7,483 nucleotides of DNA from Pelotomaculum sp. (GTDB lineage: Bacteria > Bacillota > Desulfotomaculia > Desulfotomaculales > Pelotomaculaceae). The number at the start of each line of letters is the position of its first letter. The stretch's first letter is position 1. Where the stretch lies: NCBI GenBank assembly GCA_022839445.1, contig JALHFC010000059.1, positions 8,416 through 15,898 of the forward strand. The letters are read 5' to 3'. The notes beneath the pieces were generated by a model that was not told where the DNA came from, did no database searches, and saw nothing but the letters and a program-made list of their open reading frames with translations. Of the stretch, positions 1 through 5,661 are shown piece after piece. Position numbers and translations under genes: made by a program.

Positions 1-90
1 CCATTTTTTGGACTAGGTCTTATAGGAGTGTATATAATTTATTTGCTGATCAAAAAGTTCTACGGAAAGGATGTAAAAGCGTTAAAATAA
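1..90 (+). CDS. C-terminal end of a membrane protein (partial)
   Basis: The first 29 codons are open from the window edge to a TAA at 88-90. The peptide begins PFFGLGLIGVYIIYLLI and continues with a lysine-rich tail (KKFYGKDVKALK). The first part is a hydrophobic segment long enough to cross a membrane, and the positively charged tail suggests that the C-terminus lies in the cytoplasm. This looks like the last transmembrane helix of a transporter or other integral membrane protein, but no family can be named from so little. The gene starts upstream of the window. No convincing terminator follows it: the small hairpins at 99-137 lack a T-tract. Confidence 0.6.
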   Translation, partial: PFFGLGLIGVYIIYLLIKKFYGKDVKALK

Positions 91-245
91 ATTAATAGCG
101 GGCTAAACCCGGTGATGGGAAAAGCTCTTTATTCCCAGGGCTAATTGGTGCTTGGGTTCGCAACTAAATGAAGGAAAAATAAACCGCAAGGAGAATACTG
201 TAAAAGGAGTTTACCGCGCAATTAATAGGTTGTTTGTTTTTCAAC
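91..245 (+). other. Untranslated leader before the macro-domain gene, small hairpins only
   Basis: This gap holds two weak inverted repeats: CGGG/CCCG at 99-102 and 108-111, and TGGGAA/TTCCCA at 116-121 and 132-137. The AACCC at 106-110 could alternatively pair with GGGTT at 154-158. I compared it from memory with common riboswitch and T-box consensus elements. A T-box-like ACCGCG occurs at 215-220, but the rest of the T-box signature is missing. It may be a structured leader or simple spacer. Confidence 0.25.
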
Positions 246-251
246 AGGAGG
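246..251 (+). promoter_or_regulatory. Ribosome binding site fixing the macro-domain start
   Basis: A perfect AGGAGG lies 9 bases before the ATG at 261. The reading frame is open further up to a TTG at 234, but that codon lies upstream of this site, so the ATG at 261 is the start. The protein then begins MIKVIKGDIT, the usual first strand of a macro domain. Confidence 0.85.
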
Positions 252-260
252 CGAATTTTT

Positions 261-1208
261 ATGATAAAAGTTATAAAAGGCGACATAACTGAACTGCGTC
301 TTGATGCTATTGTGAACGCGGCCAACAACCATTTTTGGATGAAAGCCGGCGTGGCGGGGGCGATTAAACGTAAGGGTGGCGCCTCTATTGAGGAAATTGA
401 GGAAGAGGCTATTTCCAAGGGATCGGTTTCGGTGGGTGAAGCAGTTGTTACAGGGGCCGGGTCGCTAAAAGCCGGCTATGTCATTCACGCTGCTACCATG
501 GGCCAGGATCTCGTCACGGATATGGACAAAGTACGGGCCGCCACCAGGAATGCCCTGCTGCGGGCCGGGGAAATGTCCCTTACCAGCATAGCCTTTCCTG
601 CCCTGGGTACCGGTATAGGGGGACTGGATTTAGACCGGGCGGCCAAAGTGATGGTGAGTGAAGCCCGGCGCTGTTTGGCCAGGGGTACAAGTTTGGAAGA
701 AGTTGTATTTGCCCTTTTTGATGACGCAGGATACGAAGCGTTTGCACGTGTCGCCGGGCGGGATAACATAGTGTGTCTGGGGGACAGCATCACCTACGGC
801 TTTCCATACGGGCCGGAGATGTCCTGGGTTGGCCGTGGAGCTAAAAAACTCGGGGTTAAAATGATTAATAAAGGTATAAACGGGGATACCACGCGCCAGA
901 TGCTAAGGCGCTTTGAACGGGATGTTTCTGCTTCGGCTCCTGCATATGTAATTATCATGGGTGGGACCAATGATGCCTTTATCGGGGTGACACCAGAAGA
1001 AATCCAGGACAATGTGGTTGATATGGCGGCAAAAGCATTTGATGACGGTATCTGCCCCGTGATAGGCCTTCCGGCGCCGGTAAACCTTTATAATCCTGAT
1101 GGCTTCGTGCCTGATTTCGTAGCTATTGCAGCTTTCGAACTAGACTCCTGCAGGGAATTGATAAAAGAATTTGCCGGCGGTGAACTGCTACCTGTGCTGG
1201 ATTTCTAA
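261..1208 (+). CDS. Macro domain-SGNH hydrolase fusion, C-terminally truncated
   Basis: The 315-residue product has two domains. Residues 1-165 are a macro domain (ADP-ribose-binding fold). It has the N-terminal GDIT...DAIVNAANN signature (7-23), a diverged first loop (MKAGVAGAIKRKGG, 27-40, instead of GGGVDGAI), GEAVVT (59-64), and the second phosphate-binding loop in FPALGTGIGG (112-121). Residues 168-315 match an SGNH/GDSL esterase: block I GDSIT (Ser176), block II around Gly208 in INGDTT, and block III GGTND (Asn237). The block V Asp-x-x-His of the catalytic triad is absent because the frame stops at 1206-1208 just after LPVLDF. The normal C-terminal helix is found out of frame immediately downstream. 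Macro domains bind or hydrolyse ADP-ribose adducts such as O-acetyl-ADP-ribose, and an esterase partner would fit ester removal, but that is inference. As written, the macro half may still be functional and the esterase half probably is not. No signal peptide is seen, so the protein should be cytoplasmic. Confidence 0.85.
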   Translation: MIKVIKGDITELRLDAIVNAANNHFWMKAGVAGAIKRKGGASIEEIEEEAISKGSVSVGEAVVTGAGSLKAGYVIHAATMGQDLVTDMDKVRAATRNALLRAGEMSLTSIAFPALGTGIGGLDLDRAAKVMVSEARRCLARGTSLEEVVFALFDDAGYEAFARVAGRDNIVCLGDSITYGFPYGPEMSWVGRGAKKLGVKMINKGINGDTTRQMLRRFERDVSASAPAYVIIMGGTNDAFIGVTPEEIQDNVVDMAAKAFDDGICPVIGLPAPVNLYNPDGFVPDFVAIAAFELDSCRELIKEFAGGELLPVLDF

Positions 1209-1288
1209 CCGGCTACGGGGTCCTAACCAGGGCGGTGCTTGAAATGCTACCGGAGCTAAAGAAAGGTTTATTAAAACCCAACAAATAA
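1208..1288 (+). pseudogene. Out-of-frame remnant of the SGNH C-terminal helix
   Basis: In a different frame from the fusion gene, 26 codons run to a TAA at 1286-1288. They read TGYGVLTRAVLEMLPELKK and end GLLKPNK. This is the typical last segment of SGNH hydrolases, which normally follows the catalytic DGxHP motif directly. The upstream frame ends with PVLDF(Y), which in intact members lies some 15-25 residues before that point. I infer that a deletion with a frame change removed the intervening stretch, including the catalytic Asp and His. No start codon or ribosome site of its own is seen. Confidence 0.75.
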
Positions 1289-1295
1289 GAGCTTT

Positions 1296-1595
1296 TTATA
1301 ATTGAATGAAAATACTCTTTTCACTGTCATTGTAAACAGCGCTATATTTTCCTTTTTGGTTAATGTTAAAATGCTTGAAAAATCCCTTTGCACCTATCTT
1401 ATTTTTATTTAAAATGAGCCCGTTTTCATCGTTGGAAGCTTTAATCCTAATATTTCTTGTATCAGGATCGTATGCCAGCTCAACATATTTTGTATTTAGC
1501 TTCCCCATTAGTTTCTTGTTTAAAGTAAGATGGTTTTTTGAAACAGCAACAGTTGCTTCTTTTTCAAGGTGAGGTTTATATACTTCAAAAGCCAT
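1296..1595 (-). CDS. Conserved-looking small hypothetical protein (99 aa)
   Basis: The protein begins MAFEVYKPHLEKEATVAVSK and ends SEKSIFIQL. It has no cysteines, signal peptide or membrane segment. The middle (YVELAYDPDTRNIRIKAS) looks like alternating beta strands, and KIGAKGFFKHFNI is the most distinctive block. I recall similar roughly 100-residue proteins of unknown role in Desulfotomaculum-like genomes, but give no function. Two ATGs compete. GGGAG abuts the one at 1604 with no spacing but lies 9 bases before the one at 1595, so 1595 is preferred. The gene is clearly more AT-rich than its neighbours and converges with the macro-SGNH gene, ending 7 bases past the remnant's stop. Its promoter is visible at 1627-1656. 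Confidence 0.75.
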   Translation of the reverse strand: MAFEVYKPHLEKEATVAVSKNHLTLNKKLMGKLNTKYVELAYDPDTRNIRIKASNDENGLILNKNKIGAKGFFKHFNINQKGKYSAVYNDSEKSIFIQL

Positions 1596-1626
1596 TAAAT
1601 CCATCTCCCTTTTTGTTTATAGATGA

Positions 1627-1656
1627 ATTATAAATCAACTACACGCGATAAGTCAA
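1627..1656 (-). promoter_or_regulatory. Sigma-A-type promoter for the small minus-strand gene
   Basis: On the minus strand TTGACT (1651-1656) and a perfect TATAAT (1627-1632) are separated by 18 bases. The -10 box lies about 31 bases before the start codon at 1595, leaving a short leader that carries the GGGAG ribosome site. Confidence 0.75.
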
Positions 1657-1787
1657 ATAATTGTTAATAATATTAATGACAGCAGTATATCTAAGGAATG
1701 GTTAGGCCTTAGAAAACGGTTTAATTTACAATGTCTATTTCTAAAGAACAACGGATTTACGTCATTTAAAAAAAATTAAACCCTTTT
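1657..1787. other. AT-rich gene-free stretch with a small inverted repeat
   Basis: No reading frame of useful length or credible ribosome site is seen on either strand. A 7-bp inverted repeat (TCTAAGG/CCTTAGA, 1690-1696 and 1707-1713) has a 10-base loop. Because a strong plus-strand terminator follows at 1788, the stretch could encode a small non-coding RNA or the 5' part of a long leader. No clear plus-strand promoter was found, so this is only a possibility. Confidence 0.3.
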
Positions 1788-1825
1788 AAACCCGCAAGGA
1801 ACTAAAACACCTTGAGGGTTTTTTT
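1788..1825 (+). terminator. Rho-independent terminator with no upstream gene on its strand
   Basis: Twelve-base arms (1788-1799 and 1810-1821) pair with a single G-A mismatch around a 10-base loop. The 3' arm runs straight into seven T's (1819-1825), followed by another T-rich run. The T-tract polarity makes it a plus-strand terminator. The nearest plus-strand gene upstream ends near 1208-1288, with an opposite-strand gene in between. The terminator ends about 160 bases before the acyl-CoA synthetase start. Confidence 0.75.
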
Positions 1826-1851
1826 GTTTGGTTTTCCTGTCATGGGTACTT

Positions 1852-1882
1852 TTAACAACGGCAATTTTTTATGGATTAAAAT
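1852..1882 (+). promoter_or_regulatory. Possible promoter for the acyl-CoA synthetase
   Basis: TTAACA (1852-1857) and TAAAAT (1877-1882) lie 19 bases apart, about 100 bases before the start codon and just downstream of the terminator. The spacing is longer than ideal and the region is AT-rich, so a chance match is quite possible. Confidence 0.3.
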
Positions 1883-1984
1883 ATATCACCGTGGGAATAA
1901 AAGTAGTGAATGGTCTTGCCTCTAAAATAACATAAAACTATAAATTCATTTTTATTGTCAAAGAATAGGGTGAGGTATTTGAAC

Positions 1985-4081
1985 ATGACAAGCAATTTTA
2001 CCAATCCAAAATCGCTAGCTGTGATCGGGGCATCTAAAACGCCTGGTAAAATTGGTTTTGCCTTAATAAACAACCTGCTGGAAAGTGGATATAAAGGCAA
2101 CATATTTCCTATAAATCCCAAGGAAAAAGAAATCCTGGGGGCGCCTAGTTTCCCGTCTGTTATGGAAGTGCCTGAAGATGTTGAAACAGCTATTTTTGCC
2201 GTGCCCGCTAAAAAGGTACCGGATGTCGCGAAAGAATGCGGCCAAAAAGGAGTAAAGAACCTAGTGGTCCTCACGGCCGGCTTTAAAGAAACGGGTCGTG
2301 AGGGGATGGAACTAGAGAAAAAGTTCTTGTCAATTTGTAAAAAGCACCATATGCGTGTGCTCGGACCCAACTGCGTAGGGTTCATTGACACCCATACCCC
2401 AATAAACGCGACCTTTTTGAAAGGTTTCCCGGTTAAGGGGGAAATAGCTTTTATCTCACAGAGCGGGGCGATACTGGCCGCAATTTTAGACTGGAGCCAA
2501 ACCGTTGGAATTGGTTACAGTAAAATATACAGTCTCGGCAACAAAGCCGATTTAAACGAAGTTGACTGTATCGCTGAAGCAGCCGGCGATCCCAATACAA
2601 AAGTCATCCTTTGTTATATTGAAGACGTGGCCAGTGGTCCTGAATTTATAAAAGTTGTTTCCGAAGTTACCGGTAAAAAACCGGTGGTCATTTTAAAATC
2701 CGGCGCCAGCCAGGCCGGGGCGCGGGCGGCTTCCTCCCATACCGGAGCGCTGGCCGGAAGTGATTTGGCTTACGACGTGGCCTTTAAACGGTGTGGTGTG
2801 CTGAGGGCATACAGCATGTCCGAGTTGTTTGATTTAGCCATAGCTTTTGTTAACCAGCCTATTCCCAAAGGTAAAAATGTAGCGATTGTTACCAATTCGG
2901 GTGGGCCGGGTATTATTGCAACAGATAAAGTGGAGGCGCACGGGTTGCAAATGGCCCGTTTTCTTAAAGAAACCATCGAAGAATTACGTTTAAACTTACC
3001 ACCGGAAGCCAGCATCTACAATCCCGTTGATGTATTGGGGGACGGGAGGGCGGATCGTTTTAGATTTGCTTTGGAAAAAGTGTTGGAGGATAAGAGTGTT
3101 GATAGCGCGGCTGTTTTGTTGTGCCCTGTCGCAGTTACAGAACCCCTGGAAACAGCCCGGGCCATAATTGAATTAAATAATGCCTACCCGGAAAAACCCA
3201 TTGTCGCTGCTTATATGGGTGGTCAGGCACTGGCTGACGGGGCAAAGCTGCTTTCCCAAAAAGGCGTTCCCTGCTTCACCATGCCCGAACCGGCAATCGC
3301 TGCGCTGGCCGGGATGTCGAGCTACGCCGATCTTAAAATAACAGCCGGCGCCGGTGAAAACAACGGTAGTTTTAAACCTGATCAAAAGACAGTTAAGGCC
3401 GTGTTCTATGATGTAAGTAGGGATCACCGCCTGACCCTGCTTGGAAGCGAAGCGGCGGAAGTCATCGACGCTTACGGAATAGCGGCAACGGCGACCGTAT
3501 TGTCTCGAAGTCCTGAAGAAGCCGCGGAAATAGCGGAAAACATGGGCTACCCCGTGGTAATGAAAGTCGCTTCACCGAAAATAATTCACAAGACCGATGT
3601 GGGCGGGGTAAAAATTGGTGTCCACACCTGTGATGAAGTGAAAAGGGGTTATGTGAATATCATGGAAAATGTACACCGGTATTTACCTAAAGTCGTACCC
3701 CATGGTGTCGAAATTCAAAAGATGGCGCCCGAAGGTGTCGAATTAATTATAGGCATGACGCGGGATGTGCAGTTCGGGCCTTTAATCGCCTTTGGTCTGG
3801 GCGGGATTTACGTAAACCTTTTAAAGGACGTGTCCTTCAGGCTGGCGCACGATATAAGCAACAAAGAAATTAAAGAGATGATTGCAGAAACAAGGGCATA
3901 TAAGCTGATGAAAGGATACCGTGGTGAAAAACCCGTTGATATAGATGCCGTGAGCGAGGCGATCAGGAAGTTGTCTTTACTGGCCGTGGATTTCCCGGAG
4001 ATCGTGGAAGTAGACATCAACCCGGTATTTGCCTATGAGCGCGGTATAACTGCCCTCGATGTTAAAATTACCCTGTCGTGA
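1985..4081 (+). CDS. ADP-forming acyl-CoA (acetyl-CoA) synthetase, fused alpha-beta form
   Basis: The 698-residue protein is full length for the fused NDP-forming acyl-CoA synthetase family, which interconverts acyl-CoA + ADP + Pi with acid + ATP + CoA in the cytoplasm. Residues 8-100 are the CoA-binding Rossmann domain (LAVIGASKTPGKIGF). Residues 125-290 are succinyl-CoA-synthetase-like, with GPNCVGFI, FISQSGA and the SHTGALAGSD loop whose His252 is the expected phosphorylated histidine. Residues 295-450 form a further ligase domain (VTNSGGPGI). Residues 480-698 are an ATP-grasp domain, with HKTDVGGV (His535, the second phospho-relay histidine), GMTRDVQFGPLIAFGLGG and a terminal EVDINPVFA. 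No acetyltransferase domain is fused, which argues against a Pat-type regulatory enzyme. Substrate (acetate, propionate, aryl acids) cannot be told. AGGGTGAGG sits 9 bases before the ATG at 1985; the frame is open further upstream to a TTG at 1955, but without a ribosome site. It appears to be transcribed alone. Confidence 0.93.
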   Translation: MTSNFTNPKSLAVIGASKTPGKIGFALINNLLESGYKGNIFPINPKEKEILGAPSFPSVMEVPEDVETAIFAVPAKKVPDVAKECGQKGVKNLVVLTAGFKETGREGMELEKKFLSICKKHHMRVLGPNCVGFIDTHTPINATFLKGFPVKGEIAFISQSGAILAAILDWSQTVGIGYSKIYSLGNKADLNEVDCIAEAAGDPNTKVILCYIEDVASGPEFIKVVSEVTGKKPVVILKSGASQAGARAASSHTGALAGSDLAYDVAFKRCGVLRAYSMSELFDLAIAFVNQPIPKGKNVAIVTNSGGPGIIATDKVEAHGLQMARFLKETIEELRLNLPPEASIYNPVDVLGDGRADRFRFALEKVLEDKSVDSAAVLLCPVAVTEPLETARAIIELNNAYPEKPIVAAYMGGQALADGAKLLSQKGVPCFTMPEPAIAALAGMSSYADLKITAGAGENNGSFKPDQKTVKAVFYDVSRDHRLTLLGSEAAEVIDAYGIAATATVLSRSPEEAAEIAENMGYPVVMKVASPKIIHKTDVGGVKIGVHTCDEVKRGYVNIMENVHRYLPKVVPHGVEIQKMAPEGVELIIGMTRDVQFGPLIAFGLGGIYVNLLKDVSFRLAHDISNKEIKEMIAETRAYKLMKGYRGEKPVDIDAVSEAIRKLSLLAVDFPEIVEVDINPVFAYERGITALDVKITLS

Positions 4082-4147
4082 GGGGAGCACGGGGACGGTT
4101 CTTTTGCTTCCAAAAGGAAGCAAAAGAACCGTCCCCGTGCTCCCCTC
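4080..4147. repeat. Perfect 32-bp-arm palindrome (REP/MITE-like), overlapping a stop codon
   Basis: The arms 4080-4111 and 4116-4147 are exact reverse complements around an AAAA loop. The left arm contains GGGGAGCACGGGGACGG followed by TTCTTTTGCTTCC. The first bases fall within the TGA stop of the acyl-CoA synthetase. No T-tract follows, so it is not a standard terminator, although a transcript would fold very stably and could protect or end the message. From memory, palindromes carrying GGGGACGGTTC are repeated in many Clostridia and other bacteria and resemble REP elements mobilised by IS200-like (RAYT) transposases. No transposase is present here. Confidence 0.9.
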
Positions 4148-4190
4148 CCTCCTTTAGTTCAAAATTCTTAATTTTTTTATTACACCTGTG

Positions 4191-4199
4191 TGATATAAT
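4191..4199 (+). promoter_or_regulatory. Extended -10 promoter element
   Basis: TGATATAAT is a perfect extended -10 (TGnTATAAT) 39 bases before the TTG start at 4239. No good -35 is seen at the right distance, only a T-run, which is typical of extended -10 promoters. It would drive the 72-residue gene and probably the HExxH gene after it. Confidence 0.6.
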
Positions 4200-4238
4200 G
4201 TAGATGCTTGTATTGCCTAACGGAAGAAGGGGATAAGC

Positions 4239-4457
4239 TTGTTTGGTTTGCTGGATAAGTTGAGGGGCAAGGACGCCATAGAACCGGAGCCTAAAGAAGC
4301 AAGGTGTACATGTGGCGGTAGTGTAATGATTATTCCTAATGAAGGTAAGGATTTATACCTGTGCAAGTGTTGCAATAAACTGCTTTATTACATTGAGATT
4401 CCCCCACTGCCCAAGGTAAGGCCGCTCAGCCTGGGGTTTATAAAGAGGAAGAAGTAG
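4239..4457 (+). CDS. Small cysteine-rich (zinc-ribbon-like) protein, 72 aa
   Basis: The start is a TTG; AAGAAGGGG at 4224-4232 lies 6 bases before it. The protein begins MFGLLDKLRGKDAIEPEPK, has CTC at residues 23-25 and CKCC at 42-45, and ends in a basic tail (GFIKRKK). Two cysteine pairs about 17 residues apart on predicted strands suggest a small metal-binding ribbon. No membrane segment or signal peptide is visible. The function is unknown. It is followed after 56 bases by the HExxH gene in the same direction, probably as one transcript from the promoter at 4191. Confidence 0.7.
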   Translation: MFGLLDKLRGKDAIEPEPKEARCTCGGSVMIIPNEGKDLYLCKCCNKLLYYIEIPPLPKVRPLSLGFIKRKK

Positions 4458-4513
4458 TTGCTTTCAGCGCCTTTAAAGCCAGTATGAGTGAATAACGAGG
4501 CTGGTGGTAGAAT

Positions 4514-4990
4514 TTGATTAACCGTATCGGGTTTAACACTGTCCTATATCCTGTTAAACCGGAAACAAATGCCGCCGTTGTTTTGGCGCCCGGCAAAAAC
4601 GTAGGAACACAAAATGTTTCCGCTAATAATATTGCCGTGGAAAAAGCGCTCAAAAGAATGGGGGTAAAGGAATGTCAAACCTGTAACAACAGGAGGTATC
4701 AGGACGAATCAAACGATCCGGGTGTTTCATTTAAGGCGCCTACCCATATTTCACCCGAAGCTGCGGCGGCGGCGGTAACTGCGCACGAAAATGAACATGT
4801 GTCGCACGAGCAGGCGAGGGCAAGGCAGGAAGACAGGAAGATTATATTTCAGTCAGTTCAAATATATACCTCAGTCTGCCCTGAGTGCGGCAAGGTCTAT
4901 GTTTCCGGAGGAAAAACAACAACTGTGACTAGTGGCGTGCAAAAACAAAACTTTGAGGCGGCAGGTCTTATCCTGGATAGATATGTATAA
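4514..4990 (+). CDS. Putative HExxH metal-site protein with two CxxC pairs, 158 aa
   Basis: The protein starts MINRIGFNTVLYPVKPETNA. It has CQTC at 54-57, RRYQDESNDPGVSFK at 60-74, an alanine-rich helix leading into AHENEHVSH (90-98), and CPEC at 122-125. HENEH fits the HExxH zinc site of zincin metalloproteases, and His98 makes it HExxHxxH. The two CxxC pairs could build a zinc ribbon. The overall shape recalls SprA-related putative metalloproteases, but that assignment is from memory and tentative. There is no signal peptide or membrane segment, so the protein should be cytoplasmic. The start is TTG: an in-frame TAG lies just upstream at 4508-4510, and a G-rich GGTGG at 4503-4507 precedes it, a modest ribosome site. 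A terminator follows at 5072. Confidence 0.75.
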   Translation: MINRIGFNTVLYPVKPETNAAVVLAPGKNVGTQNVSANNIAVEKALKRMGVKECQTCNNRRYQDESNDPGVSFKAPTHISPEAAAAAVTAHENEHVSHEQARARQEDRKIIFQSVQIYTSVCPECGKVYVSGGKTTTVTSGVQKQNFEAAGLILDRYV

Positions 4991-5071
4991 ATCGTAGTTG
5001 TGCAAGTTTTTGTTGCAGCGCCGCTTTGGGGGGCTGTAGTTTGGTAAGGGTAAATAATGCCTGGGCATTTA

Positions 5072-5118
5072 AAAAGCGTGGTTTTCCACTTAGTGAAAAC
5101 CGCGCTTTTCTTATTTTT
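5072..5118 (+). terminator. Rho-independent terminator after the HExxH gene
   Basis: Fourteen-base arms (5072-5085 and 5096-5109) pair fully with one G-T wobble. The 3' arm ends in TTTT and is followed by CTTATTTTT. The A-run at the 5' side means it could also work for the opposite strand. It separates the small-gene pair from the carbohydrate block. Confidence 0.85.
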
Positions 5119-5195
5119 AGCCGAATTTATTGAATAAAAGGACTACTAAACAACCATACTAGTGTAAACTAAAAAGCCTTTTTATACCATACTCT

Positions 5196-5204
5196 GGGAG
5201 GTGA
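5196..5204 (+). promoter_or_regulatory. Ribosome binding site fixing the CBM25 start
   Basis: GGGAGGTGA lies 8 bases before the ATG at 5213. The in-frame GTG at 5201 is part of this site itself and so is unlikely to be the start. Confidence 0.75.
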
Positions 5205-5212
5205 GAGCGAGG

Positions 5213-5590
5213 ATGGCTAATCCAACCAGATTCGGCGAGGGGGAAATGAAACTTAAAGCTATGCATGAGGCTGATTACCCCGGAGGAGTCGTGGTTGACC
5301 CGACGCCAATCACTGCCGGCGAGGAAGTCACCGTTTTTTATAACGGGCTTCTCGGCAAAGAAGGTAAGGGGCAGGTTAACCTGCATTACGGTTATGGGAG
5401 CTACAATAAGTGGCAAACAGTATCAGAGGTTAACATGGAAAAAACCGGTTGGGGTTGGGTAACCAACGTGGTAATGCCGGACAAGGAAGGTCGATTTAAC
5501 TTCTGCTTTAAGGACAGCGCCGGTAATTGGGACAATAACAGCGGAACTAACTGGAGCTTTGCAATTCATAACGGGAGCATACGCTATTAA
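5213..5590 (+). CDS. Stand-alone carbohydrate-binding module protein, CBM25 type (125 aa)
   Basis: Residues 35-118 make up one carbohydrate-binding module: AGEEVTVFYNGLL (35-47), VNLHYGYGSYNKWQTV (55-70), GWGWVTNVVMPD (79-90), and FNFCFKDSAGNWDNNSGTNW (95-114). The YNG, LHYG, W-rich and WDNN-G-NW pattern is that of family 25 modules, which bind starch and glycogen. Normally these are appendages of secreted amylases. Here the module forms the whole protein, with about 30 extra N-terminal residues, no enzyme domain and no signal peptide, so it probably acts inside the cell. The next gene encodes a glycogen-synthase-like glycosyltransferase, which suggests that it binds or organises the same glucan. 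It is separated from that gene by a terminator. Confidence 0.85.
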   Translation: MANPTRFGEGEMKLKAMHEADYPGGVVVDPTPITAGEEVTVFYNGLLGKEGKGQVNLHYGYGSYNKWQTVSEVNMEKTGWGWVTNVVMPDKEGRFNFCFKDSAGNWDNNSGTNWSFAIHNGSIRY

Positions 5591-5597
5591 TAGAATT

Positions 5598-5627
5598 ATC
5601 CCCGCCGTAAGCCCGGTGGGGATTTTT
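5598..5627 (+). terminator. Terminator between CBM25 and glycosyltransferase genes
   Basis: Ten-base arms (5598-5607 and 5614-5623) pair with one G-T wobble around a 6-base loop, and five T's follow (5623-5627). The next gene's ribosome site begins only 17 bases later. The hairpin probably lets only part of the transcription pass into the glycosyltransferase gene, since no separate promoter fits in the gap after it. Confidence 0.8.
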
Positions 5628-5661
5628 GTTACAGTTATCAAACAGGAGGGTGAATGGCAAA

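Noticed and set aside
91..245. Riboswitch or T-box in the first intergenic region
   Set aside because: Only an ACCGCG fragment and short hairpins are seen; the T-box specifier/antiterminator parts and the riboswitch consensus cores I know do not match.
234..260. TTG at 234 as the start of the macro-SGNH gene
   Set aside because: The AGGAGG at 246-251 lies inside this extension and correctly precedes the ATG at 261.
1265..1278. GGTTT/AAACC hairpin as a terminator for the convergent genes
   Set aside because: The stem has only five A/T-rich pairs, with no proper T-tract on either strand.
1876..2391. Long open frame on the minus strand overlapping the acyl-CoA synthetase start
   Set aside because: It is the antisense shadow of a well-conserved coding region, with low-complexity serine/proline-rich content and no ribosome site.
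4080..4147. Palindrome as an ordinary Rho-independent terminator
   Set aside because: The arms are far longer than usual and no T-run follows; CCTCC follows instead.
5129..5192. Promoter before the CBM25 gene (TTGAAT with CATACT or TATACC)
   Set aside because: Box matches and spacing are poor; a promoter is expected here after the terminator but I cannot place it.
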